From Holosporales bacterium (GTDB taxonomy: Bacteria; Pseudomonadota; Alphaproteobacteria; RUG11792), in NCBI GenBank assembly GCA_031257415.1, contig JAIROR010000077.1:1-16938 (forward strand): a stretch of DNA of 16,938 bases. Reading direction: 5' to 3'. Of this stretch, positions 1-7,449 are shown piece by piece. Position 1 is the stretch's first letter. Each line of letters begins with the position of its first letter. The notes beneath the pieces are model-generated. The model searched no databases. It had not been told where the DNA came from and saw nothing but the letters and a program-made list of their open reading frames with translations. The translations under genes and the position numbers were made by a program.

Positions 1-68
1 CCAGAGGTAACTTTCTGATTGATTTCATTCCGATTATCCCACTTCGAAAACATACATGTTTTCGAAGT
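1..68. repeat. Short repeat with terminal hairpin, copy 1
   Basis: A 41-base head (1-41) recurs at 214-254 with about six differences. It runs directly into a near-perfect inverted repeat with arms 41-53 and 56-68 and a 2-base loop. The matching place in copy 2 also holds an inverted repeat, but of different sequence. No T-run follows, so this is not a standard intrinsic terminator. The copy starts at the window edge and may extend further left. Confidence 0.6.
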
Positions 69-213
69 TCGTCAAACAGTTTCTCTTTCGATCAATCGCC
101 TAACGGTTCTGCTGACATCAAAAGCTAACTGAGGTTTCAAGAAGAAAGATAGTAATCTTGTGGAATCGGTTCAAGAGCAGTTTGAAGAAAAAAAGATGAT
201 CCTGTAAAATCAA

Positions 214-282
214 CCAGAGATAACTTTCTGATCGGTTTTGCTCCGATTATCCCAACATAAAGATCAAAACGATCTTTAAGTT
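214..282. repeat. Short repeat with terminal hairpin, copy 2
   Basis: The head at 214-254 matches 1-41. It is followed by an inverted repeat with arms about 254-265 and 271-282, one internal mismatch and a 5-base loop. The stem sequence is unrelated to that of copy 1, yet the pairing is kept at the same place. This suggests that structure rather than sequence is conserved. Whether it acts as RNA or is only a mobile palindrome is unknown. Confidence 0.6.
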
Positions 283-465
283 GTATCCTAAAGATGACAT
301 AGTTGTTAAAATAGGTATAAGACGAAAAGTGAGTAGAAAGGGAGAAGTTGTTGCTGGGGAAATCTGAATAGGAATCATTAGTGAGAAAGTATCATTCAGA
401 GCTGGACTAATTGCCTAAAATATCGTAGACTGATCACTAGTTTGTTATACTTTTTGGAGTTTTGT
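283..465. other. Leader region before brnQ, no gene seen
   Basis: The stretch is AT-rich with only short open frames, which may be remnants. A TATACT hexamer at 446-451 resembles a -10 box, but it would place the transcript start on top of the ribosome binding site of brnQ and has no clear -35 partner. I see no convincing promoter. Confidence 0.4.
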
Positions 466-1575
466 ATGAGTTCGGCCACAAAAATAGTGACCGCTGGCTT
501 CGCTATATTCTCGATGATATTTGGTTCCGGCAACATAGCATTTCCCTTTATACTGGGGAAGAATTTTTCTTCTGAATATGGGGTTGTCATCTGTGGATGG
601 TTGCTATCCACCGTCGCCATTCCTATCATGGGATACTACGGAGCATTTATATTTGAGGGAGATTACAAGAAATACCTATCACCGATAGGGAAACATGCCA
701 CATTCATGCTCATGGCTCTTTTGATGGCGATGGCCGGTCCTTTCGGAGTCATGGCAAGAATTGTTAACGTTTCATTTGGAGGAGTTCACGTTATTGCCCC
801 GCACATCAGCGAATGGATATTCAATCTTGTTTTCTGTTCGACGACTGCTCTCCTCGCTTGGAACCCAGGGAAAATAGTTCAGATAATAGGTGCGATCTTC
901 ACTCCGCTTAAGTTTGGAGGAGTTATGGCGATTGCCATTGGGGCTGCGTATTTTGGTAATCCTTTTTCAGAGATTCCTGAAAGCACTGCTCCGGTTGCCA
1001 AATGCTTTTTCGAAAGCTTCAAGACTGGATTCCAGACAATGGATCTGATTGCGGCGTTCATCATGGGATCGGCCGTATATACGTATCTCAAGAAATCATT
1101 GCCTGCAGATATTTCCAAGAAGGACTTTTTGAGATCCTCTCTTTTGGCGTGCGCGATTGGAGCTCTCGTGTTAGCGGTTGCATATATCTGCCTCACTCTC
1201 GTCGGAGCCCAATATTCAAGTCAGCTCCAGGACGTTCCCAACGAATCTCTTTTTCCGCAGATCGCATACCTTGCAATGGGAAACTCTGCTTCATGGTTTG
1301 TTGCTATCGTAATTGCTGTCTGCTGTCTTGCGACGAGCATAGCTCTGGCCACTGTCTTCACCGACTTCGTCTATCTCGACATTCTGAAGCAGAGGTTCAT
1401 CAGTAGAGATGTTTGTCTGGGCATAACCTGTTCCCTAATGTTCTCTCTTTCTCTTCTCGGATTCGACCAGATATGCAAGATGCTAGGGGCCATACTTGAA
1501 ACGTTGTATCCTGCTCTTATTGTGTTTACCATTTGCAGGATCGCATACTACTACATCAAGAAGGGGAACGAATAA
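466..1575 (+). CDS. brnQ: Branched-chain amino acid:cation symporter, BrnQ/LIVCS family
   Basis: This encodes an inner membrane symporter that takes up leucine, isoleucine and valine with Na+ or H+. It makes sense for an intracellular bacterium that takes amino acids from its host. The protein has 369 residues and is almost entirely hydrophobic segments. The family's N-terminal signature is clear: an FSMIFGSGNIAFPFILG stretch at about residues 14-30, in the first membrane helix. It is shorter than the usual 420-440 residues, so one or two C-terminal helices may be missing. I chose the ATG at 466 over the upstream one at 442 because TTGGAG (454-459) sits 6 bases before it and the family signature then falls at the expected place. 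The stop overlaps the start of the next gene, so the two are probably cotranscribed and translationally coupled. The family is fairly sure; the exact substrate is inferred. Confidence 0.88.
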   Translation: MSSATKIVTAGFAIFSMIFGSGNIAFPFILGKNFSSEYGVVICGWLLSTVAIPIMGYYGAFIFEGDYKKYLSPIGKHATFMLMALLMAMAGPFGVMARIVNVSFGGVHVIAPHISEWIFNLVFCSTTALLAWNPGKIVQIIGAIFTPLKFGGVMAIAIGAAYFGNPFSEIPESTAPVAKCFFESFKTGFQTMDLIAAFIMGSAVYTYLKKSLPADISKKDFLRSSLLACAIGALVLAVAYICLTLVGAQYSSQLQDVPNESLFPQIAYLAMGNSASWFVAIVIAVCCLATSIALATVFTDFVYLDILKQRFISRDVCLGITCSLMFSLSLLGFDQICKMLGAILETLYPALIVFTICRIAYYYIKKGNE

Positions 1576-2615
1576 TGGCCTTCGATATTTCAACAAGGAC
1601 AGTCTCTTTGGTTATCACTGGGGTCCTGTTACTGTTGATACTATACTCGATGGGGCAGTGGTTAATTCCGTTTGTCATTGGGCTGATCCTTGCGTATGCC
1701 TTCCACATTCCAGCAAGGAAGCTCTCTGGGCTTCTCAGGATTTCTGATACATTTTCTGCTGCCATAATTATTTCGTGCCTCGTCACTATTTGTTATTTCT
1801 TTACGATCTTCACGTTACCACTCGTTAAGACGGCCAGCATGGCTCTGATAGAGAAGATTCCTTTTTTGATGGAGGCATTTCCTAAGTTGGTGAATGAGAT
1901 CATCACCAAGACATCGGATGTCTTCAGGTTGCCGCGCTCAAACATTGATACCATTGCTCCGTTTACTAAGTATGCGAGGGAGATCATAGAAACTCTACCT
2001 AGTCACTTTAGCATGTTTGTGAACAAGGGGGTTGCCCTCATGCACATTGTAATGTTTGTGTTTATGACTCCAATCCTCACCTTCTACATTCTAAAGGACT
2101 GGGACAAAGTGGAGAAGTATAGCAGCGCTCTGTTAGAGAAGCTTTTCCCTCCTATCGTGATTGGTACGATCAAGGATATAAATTCGAACCTTGGGCAATA
2201 CATAGTTGGTCAGCTCCTGGTATGTATCATTCTTGGGGTGGTATACACAATATGCCTATACTTCACTGGGATCAAGGAGTGTATCGTCTGTGGTTTGTTT
2301 TCTGGGCTTATGGCGTGTGCTCCTTTTATAGGGCCACTGATCAGTCTTGGCACAACGATCATCATGGCTGTGGATGATTATCAGTGGTTGTATCAGTACA
2401 TAGTAACCTGCTCCATATATATCGTTATTCCGTTTGTTGATTCTAACTTCCTAACTCCGAAGCTAATTGGTGGTAAAATAGGGATGCAGCCGTTCTGGAT
2501 GCTCTTTTCAATATGCGCCACCGTATCTGTTATTGGGGCTGCCGGTGTCTTCATATCGGTCCCGATAGCAGTTGTCATGTCGACCATTTGCAAGAGTATT
2601 TTCAAGAAGATATAG
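1575..2615 (+). CDS. AI-2E family transporter (PerM/UPF0118 membrane protein)
   Basis: This encodes a 346-residue polytopic membrane protein of the AI-2E/PerM family. Members have been linked to autoinducer-2 export, Na+/H+ antiport or general permease roles, so the substrate here is open. Features of the family are a hydrophobic N-terminus, a central soluble helical segment of about residues 80-150, and a C-terminal membrane half. That half carries the family's typical pattern of a G-x-x-x-x-x-P-F-I-G-P motif near residues 247-258 and a V-D-S-N-F-L-T-P-K motif near residues 291-299. The ATG at 1575 shares its first base with the brnQ stop codon and is preceded by AAGGGGA about 8 bases upstream, so it is favoured over an ATG at 1533 inside brnQ. 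The stop touches the stop of the convergent terL gene with no base between them. Confidence 0.87.
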   Translation: MAFDISTRTVSLVITGVLLLLILYSMGQWLIPFVIGLILAYAFHIPARKLSGLLRISDTFSAAIIISCLVTICYFFTIFTLPLVKTASMALIEKIPFLMEAFPKLVNEIITKTSDVFRLPRSNIDTIAPFTKYAREIIETLPSHFSMFVNKGVALMHIVMFVFMTPILTFYILKDWDKVEKYSSALLEKLFPPIVIGTIKDINSNLGQYIVGQLLVCIILGVVYTICLYFTGIKECIVCGLFSGLMACAPFIGPLISLGTTIIMAVDDYQWLYQYIVTCSIYIVIPFVDSNFLTPKLIGGKIGMQPFWMLFSICATVSVIGAAGVFISVPIAVVMSTICKSIFKKI

Positions 2616-3875
2616 TTATATAAAATCGATCGATACCCTATTGAACTTTTTATTCTTTATTTCCGAGACTGCCCAAACTAGTGCGTCGACCCTGTCATCA
2701 TGCTCCTGGTCTCCTGCCTTCCCGGTCTCTCCATCCTCGGTAACACGACTCATCTTCCGCATCTGTTTTTCAAGTTCTTCGAACCTCCTGACATGATAAA
2801 CATTTGATGATTCGTACATGAGGGCTATCGGCTCTGCCCTCGCTACTTTTCCTTTTATCGCTCTGACTGGAGAGAATGGAATAAACTTCGAAAATGTCTT
2901 TATCATGCTCTCAACGAGGTCTCCGCCATTGTTCACCTCGCCAACCACTCTTTCGGCCTGGTAATCATGATACGCTCTTGCAACAACTTTGGCCCATTCG
3001 GGAGGAGTGTATTTTCCGCTTAGATCGTCGAGGATATACACCTTTTCATCTTCCCCAAGGCCAGCAACTATTATTCCAGTTTCATCAGAATTTTCACCAT
3101 TACTCATAGCTGGATCCACTCCAATCACAACTCTTTGCATATCGGGTCTCGAAGCTTCCTTGTATAAAATATCCTCGTCCCTCCATAGGGCGCCGTTATC
3201 ATCAACAACTATCTCTCCCATAAGCTCCTGATCCCCTATCCTGGTATTGACGTATGTTGCCTTCATGAATTCCACAAAGTGTGCTGATAGATTATGCGCG
3301 TTCTCGAAAGTGCTTCCTTTGGTCACATGTGTATATTTAGAACTCAGAAGATCCTTCAGTATCTTTATTGGCCTCGGAGTCGTTGTCATAATGCACTTCG
3401 GCTTATTTCCAATGCGCAAAGTAAACATTATTTGCTCCCATAGCGCCTTGGGCCTTTTGAACTTGGCGAACTCATCTACCCACACAAGATCAAATTGGTG
3501 ACCACGCAATGAGTCAACATTATCTCCTCCAATAAGCGTGGCCTTCGCTCCATTTCCCCAAATTATCTCCTTCTTGGCCGGATAGTACTTCATGTCCATC
3601 GTATACGAAATCGATGTCGATAAAATCCCACTTGGGCCTTCAACCATAATCGATCTGGCCTCACCAAGTGTTTTGCCTATAATCGCTATATTCTTATATT
3701 TCCCCTCATTGACAAATTTCATAATCGACTCAGCCCCTGTTCGTGTTTTACCGAACCCTCTCCCAGCCGTTATCAACCATAACATCCAGTCGCCTTCCGG
3801 AATTTTCTGACTGTCCCTTGCGATCGAGTCCCAGTCATATGAATTTGGGTTTTCTTTATTACAATTAGTAACCAT
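2616..3875 (-). CDS. terL: Phage/GTA-type terminase large subunit
   Basis: This is the DNA-packaging motor: an N-terminal ATPase that pumps DNA into a capsid and a C-terminal nuclease that cuts it. At 419 residues it has the length of GTA and HK97-like terminases. Visible motifs are Walker A GRGFGKTR at residues 38-45, an SLRGHQ motif at 122-127, Walker B LVWVDE with D134/E135, and the coupling motif TTTPRP at 164-169. The RNase H-like nuclease has D254 in VIGVDP and the acidic cluster D393, D394 and D397. All catalytic residues expected of an active enzyme are present. AGAGGA lies about 9 bases before the ATG. No portal, capsid, protease or tail gene is nearby, so this is not a prophage cluster. 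Scattered, conserved GTA genes are known in Rickettsiales, and that is the likeliest origin. A lone phage remnant is the alternative. Confidence 0.9.
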   Translation of the reverse strand: MVTNCNKENPNSYDWDSIARDSQKIPEGDWMLWLITAGRGFGKTRTGAESIMKFVNEGKYKNIAIIGKTLGEARSIMVEGPSGILSTSISYTMDMKYYPAKKEIIWGNGAKATLIGGDNVDSLRGHQFDLVWVDEFAKFKRPKALWEQIMFTLRIGNKPKCIMTTTPRPIKILKDLLSSKYTHVTKGSTFENAHNLSAHFVEFMKATYVNTRIGDQELMGEIVVDDNGALWRDEDILYKEASRPDMQRVVIGVDPAMSNGENSDETGIIVAGLGEDEKVYILDDLSGKYTPPEWAKVVARAYHDYQAERVVGEVNNGGDLVESMIKTFSKFIPFSPVRAIKGKVARAEPIALMYESSNVYHVRRFEELEKQMRKMSRVTEDGETGKAGDQEHDDRVDALVWAVSEIKNKKFNRVSIDFI

Positions 3876-4039
3876 AAATTTTTTCCTCTATTAAATAAAA
3901 ATACAACACTGCTTTGACACAACTCAAAAAGCCATGTTTTCAAAGCTGAACAATTTCTTCCAATACAGTCGGAACAAAACCAGCAAAAGGACGTCACCGA
4001 CTTCGACGCCGGCTTTGCGAACCGAAAACCTGTGACAAG
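3876..4039. other. Upstream region of terL
   Basis: This 164-base gap separates the terL start from the tandem array. Read on the - strand it is AT-rich next to terL, with weak -35/-10-like pairs but no strong promoter. An open frame across 3773-4120 on the - strand overlaps terL and the array and has no family features; I do not count it as a gene. Confidence 0.4.
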
Positions 4040-4046
4040 AACACGC

Positions 4047-4975
4047 AAATTCTTCTCACTTCTCATAAGATACCACAAATTTTCTCTTTCATGCAAGAAA
4101 ATTTTTTGTCCCATCAGCATGATTCACAACCCGCAACAATCAGCTCTTCTCACTCCTCACAGGATATCACAAACTTTCTCTTTCATGCAAGAAAATATTT
4201 TGTCCCATCGGCAAGATCCACAACCTACAACAAGCAGCTCTTCTCACCTTTCATAGGATATCACAAATTTTCTCTCTCATGCAAGAAAATTTTTTGTCCC
4301 ATCGGCAAGATCCACAACCTGCAACAAGCAGCTCTTCTCACTTCTCACAGGATATCACAAATTTTCTCTTTCATGCAAGAAAATTTTTTTGTCCCATCAG
4401 CAAGATTCACAACCTGCAACAAGCAATTCTTCTCACCTCTCATAGGATATCACAAACTTTCACTTTCATGCAAGAAAATTTTTTGTCCCATCAGCAAGAT
4501 TCACAACCTGCAACAAGCAGCTCTTCTCACCTCTCATAGGATACCACAAATTTTCTCTTTCATGCAAGAAAATTTTTTTGTCCCATCGGCGAGCTTCACA
4601 ACCTGCAACAAGCAATTCTTCTCACCTTTCATAGGATACCACAAATTTTCTCTTCCATGCAAGAAAATTTTTTTGTCCCATCAGCGAGCTTCACAACCTG
4701 CAACAAGCAGCTCTTCTCACTTCTCATAGGATATCATAAACTTTCTCTTTCATGCAAGAAAATTTTTTTGTCCCATCAGCAAGATTCACAACCTGCAACA
4801 AGCAGCTCTTCTCACTCCTCATAGGATATCACAAATTTTCTCTTTCATGCAGGAAAATTTTTTTTGTCCCATCAGCAAGATTCTCAACCTGCAACAAGCA
4901 GCTCTTCTCACCTTTCATAGGATACCACAAATCTTCTCTTCCATGCAAGAAAATTTTTTTGTCCCATCAGCATAA
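4047..4975. repeat. Tandem array of about ten 94-96 bp units
   Basis: An ATGCAAGAAAAT start recurs, with small changes, at 4091, 4185, 4279, 4373, 4468, 4562, 4657, 4752, 4847 and 4943. Units are therefore 94 to 96 bases. Most of the length change comes from a T-run of 6 to 8 bases near the start of each unit. The first unit (from about 4047) and the last are partial. The sequence AACACGC occurs at both edges (4040-4046 and 4976-4982). Within units an AAATTTTCT...AGAAAATTT inverted repeat spans each junction in some copies. Units are about 90% alike with no unique spacers, so this is a minisatellite and not CRISPR. Unit length is not a multiple of three, and open frames across the array change register from unit to unit, which argues against coding. 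Confidence 0.93.
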
Positions 4976-5024
4976 AACACGCGATTTTAAAATTGGAGTA
5001 ATTTGCCTAGAGCTCAACAGTCCA

Positions 5025-6782
5025 TTAGAACACTATCTCCAGAATTCGTGCTAGAGTTGCTCCAACTATTATCGAAATAGCAAATGAAGCCCCCCAAAGA
5101 GCAAACGCAAGTTTCCAGCCCATTTCTTTGAGTATGATGACGATTGCGTTGATGCACGGCACAAAGAGTGTTATAACGATAGCCGCCGTCAGAATTTGAG
5201 ACGTATTGAGGATTGATTCGTTTCCGTATAGTCCTGTCATATCGAGGATCCCTACTGAGGCCAGATCCCTTCTCAAGATTCCCATAACAAAGATGTCTGA
5301 AAATTCTTTTGGGAGGTGCAGAAGCGTTTCAACAACTGGACTCATTTTGGCTTGCAGCCACAGGAGTGCCCCTGTTGAGTGAAGCACAGTTATCAAAACA
5401 GAGCTTATTGCGAAAAAAGATAGAGAATCTAATATAAAATGCTTCATCCTGTATACAGTCTTTCGGTAGCAATTTCTGAGGGACGGTATTCGAAATGGAG
5501 GTATATCTATAATAAAATTTGAGTGAGTTTTTCCAAACATCATGTTGAGGATGCTGCCACTAAGTATCATTACCATAAGAATTGTTATTATATATATAAA
5601 CCACACGTAACCGTTATTTAAAGATGCGAGGAGAGCAACGATTATTCCCTGTTGGGCTGCGCATGGAACAACCAAACTTATGAGAGACGTTGTTATGATT
5701 CTTTCCCTTCTTGTTTCAAGAACTCGCGTTGATATCGTTCCGAGGGCGCCACAGCCAAAGCCGAGCAAGGTCGGAATTATCGCATTGCCGTTCAAACCCA
5801 TCGCATTGAAGAATCTATTTGTTATAACGGATAATCGGGGAATATATCCAAGATCTTCCAATAACGACATGATTATATAAAATCCAGTAATCAGCGGCAG
5901 TAAAATTCCAACGATTATCTTAACTGCCATAGTCAGGATTCCAAACTCTCCAATGAGCATATCAGAAAATACGTTGCTTCCCAAAAGATTGGTAATGTAT
6001 TTGGAAATAAACGGGATATACCATGTATCAATTGCCGAAACAAAAGAATCTACGACGTTTTGCGAGATAAACACTCCAAGTATTTTGAACAGCAAGTATA
6101 AGACGGCAACAGCAACTGGCCAACCAATAACTGGCTTCAGAAGCCACAGATCTATCCGCTGGGATATGGACGCGTGGCAGGCTGAATTACGCATCGTTAC
6201 GCAGCGCTCCAAGATGTTATTCACATTATTAAAATCGCTATCATCTCTCAAATAACACGCTTTGCACAAGTTGCACGAGGACTCTTGAATGGCCCTATAT
6301 ATATCTTCCTTCCCTATGTTTTTGGTGGCTATCGCTCGTATGACCCTGATTCCAAGCGTATTTGAAAGCTCCTGACAATCTATCGAAATCCCCTTTTGCT
6401 CCGCATTGTCAACCTGATTCAAAACGAGGATAACCTTCTCTCCCGCGACCTTAATAAGCTGCCTGGTCAAAACCAGATCCTTATCCAAGGTCAAGGCATT
6501 AACTACGTTTAGAATGACATCTGCCCTGTCCACATATTCTTTTGTTATTTTCTCAAGCTGACTACCGGTGGTAAACCCATATATTCCGGGCGTATCTACC
6601 AATTCTCCAAGATGAATTTTGGCAATCTCTATTGAGACGCTCGTGCCCGGATAATTACTCACCTCCGCATATCTCCCAGACAACATGTTGAAGATCGACG
6701 TCTTTCCGACATTCGGATTGCCAACAATAGCAAGCTTTCTGTCGGTTCCGCCGCCCCCTAATGAGCAATGGCCGCACTGCAT
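5025..6782 (-). CDS. feoB: Ferrous iron transport protein B (FeoB), short type
   Basis: This encodes the GTP-dependent Fe2+ uptake protein of the inner membrane. The N-terminal G domain shows G1 GNPNVGKT (residues 21-28), the G2 threonine in PGTSV (T47), G3 DTPG (63-66) and G4 NQVD (122-125). Gate-like membrane segments follow, with GFGC, a VPC motif in the middle and a second VPC motif near the C-terminus. At 585 residues it matches the short FeoB type rather than the roughly 770-residue E. coli protein. Cysteine pairs CGHC (residues 3-6) and CNLCKAC (170-176) may bind metal. The usual GFGCNVP gate motif here reads GFGCGAL, a departure from the classical form. The gene starts 3 bases after the feoA stop, so it is coupled to feoA. 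No strong ribosome binding site is seen, in line with translational coupling. Confidence 0.93.
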   Translation of the reverse strand: MQCGHCSLGGGGTDRKLAIVGNPNVGKTSIFNMLSGRYAEVSNYPGTSVSIEIAKIHLGELVDTPGIYGFTTGSQLEKITKEYVDRADVILNVVNALTLDKDLVLTRQLIKVAGEKVILVLNQVDNAEQKGISIDCQELSNTLGIRVIRAIATKNIGKEDIYRAIQESSCNLCKACYLRDDSDFNNVNNILERCVTMRNSACHASISQRIDLWLLKPVIGWPVAVAVLYLLFKILGVFISQNVVDSFVSAIDTWYIPFISKYITNLLGSNVFSDMLIGEFGILTMAVKIIVGILLPLITGFYIIMSLLEDLGYIPRLSVITNRFFNAMGLNGNAIIPTLLGFGCGALGTISTRVLETRRERIITTSLISLVVPCAAQQGIIVALLASLNNGYVWFIYIITILMVMILSGSILNMMFGKTHSNFIIDIPPFRIPSLRNCYRKTVYRMKHFILDSLSFFAISSVLITVLHSTGALLWLQAKMSPVVETLLHLPKEFSDIFVMGILRRDLASVGILDMTGLYGNESILNTSQILTAAIVITLFVPCINAIVIILKEMGWKLAFALWGASFAISIIVGATLARILEIVF

Positions 6783-6785
6783 ATG

Positions 6786-7049
6786 CTATGTAACGTATAT
6801 CTTTCGAGCAATATTCTGACATATCGCTATCGTTTGGTAGCTTGTCGTAATAACCATCGTGCCAGATTTAAAAACACACCTCACGATCTTTCCAACGCCG
6901 AGACCAACGCTGGTTAACAAATCCGCAGTTACCTCGTCCTCAAAATCACAGATCCGATCAGATTCCCCAACGGATAAGTCATACAAACTTCGACAAGACA
7001 ACATACAGCCCGACTTTACATAACCACAAACGACTGTGACTACTATCAT
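6786..7049 (-). CDS. feoA: FeoA-like SH3-fold protein
   Basis: This encodes a small cytoplasmic partner of FeoB, thought to regulate its GTPase and transport. The SLYDLSVGE start of the domain, the LTSVGLGVGKIV core and the closing I-A-I-C-Q-N-I-A segment fit the FeoA pattern. The full frame gives 87 residues. FeoA proteins are usually about 75, and the ATG at 7004 would give 72 residues beginning just before the domain. Neither ATG has a clear ribosome binding site, so the start is uncertain. It is the first gene of the feoAB pair. No convincing Fur, Irr or RirA box was found upstream. Confidence 0.82.
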   Translation of the reverse strand: MIVVTVVCGYVKSGCMLSCRSLYDLSVGESDRICDFEDEVTADLLTSVGLGVGKIVRCVFKSGTMVITTSYQTIAICQNIARKIYVT

Positions 7050-7087
7050 TCTACGACAAAATTAGGGCCCCGTCAATAGCAAATTTC

Positions 7088-7137
7088 CATGTGGGGTTGT
7101 TTAAATAATGCTTCACGTCGGCCGTTTTGCACCCACC
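7088..7137. repeat. Palindrome-capped repeat B, copy 1
   Basis: The core AATAATGCTNNNCGTCGGCC (about 7105-7123) recurs in reverse orientation at about 8661-8680. Short arms GTGGG (7091-7095) and CCCAC (7132-7136) flank it. Copy 2 has different arms that also pair. The copy lies between feoA and the MORN gene. Its role is unknown. Confidence 0.5.
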
Positions 7138-7379
7138 CTATTCTGTCGAATAATCTCTTTTACTATAACAAAAATGTTTTACGGGAAATATTCATCATTC
7201 AAAAACTGATGAACACACTCGCAATCGGGACCAATTCAACAGTCTCAATATTCAGTTTTGTCCGTGTTCAAACAGATGCGAGGCCAAAATGGCGGCTGTT
7301 ATGAACTGAAATATCGCTGATAACTCGGCATTATTGAGCGAATTTTGGCCATTGAAATGATTATACCTTTTAATACAAG
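7138..7379. other. Intergenic region between feoA and the MORN gene
   Basis: No gene is seen. The stretch holds the 14-mer ATTCAACAGTCTCA at 7234-7247, which recurs at 8678-8691 and, inverted, at 8497-8509 (13 bases). It also holds two inverted pairs: an ATATTCAGTT/AACTGAAATAT pair within about 7248-7314, and GGCCAAAAT/ATTTTGGCC at about 7282 and 7341. These may be remnants of palindromic elements or operator-like sites. Confidence 0.4.
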
Positions 7380-7429
7380 AATACTATTACAATAACCCTT
7401 CAACTAGGGTAGTATTATATTTAGGAGGG
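7380..7429 (+). promoter_or_regulatory. Hairpin and first of two Shine-Dalgarno sites before the MORN gene
   Basis: AATACTA (7380-7386) and CCCT (7396-7399) can pair with AGGGTAGTATT (7406-7416) in a bulged stem. This ends 6 bases before a strong AGGAGGG (7423-7429). That site is about 20 bases from the ATG, too far for direct use. A second site, AAGAGGA (7439-7445), lies 4 bases before the ATG and is the likely one used. A standby or regulated ribosome site is possible but inferred. Confidence 0.35.
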
Positions 7430-7449
7430 CTTTTATCTAAGAGGATAAA

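Noticed and set aside
446..451. TATACT as the -10 box of brnQ
   Set aside because: It would start the transcript within the ribosome binding site and lacks a -35 partner.
3773..4120. 115-residue - strand gene upstream of terL
   Set aside because: It overlaps terL and the tandem array out of frame and has no family features.
4047..4975. CRISPR array
   Set aside because: The whole 94-96 bp unit is repeated with no unique spacers, and no cas gene is present.
4032..5054. A repeat protein encoded by the tandem array (open frames at 4091-4729 and others)
   Set aside because: The unit is mostly 94-95 bp, so the peptide changes frame at each unit; the T-run length varies freely; no ribosome binding site or known fold is seen. 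The lack of stops follows from the composition of one unit.
7050..7449. Fur, Irr or RirA box upstream of feoAB
   Set aside because: AT-rich inverted pairs exist, but none fits the known box sequences well.
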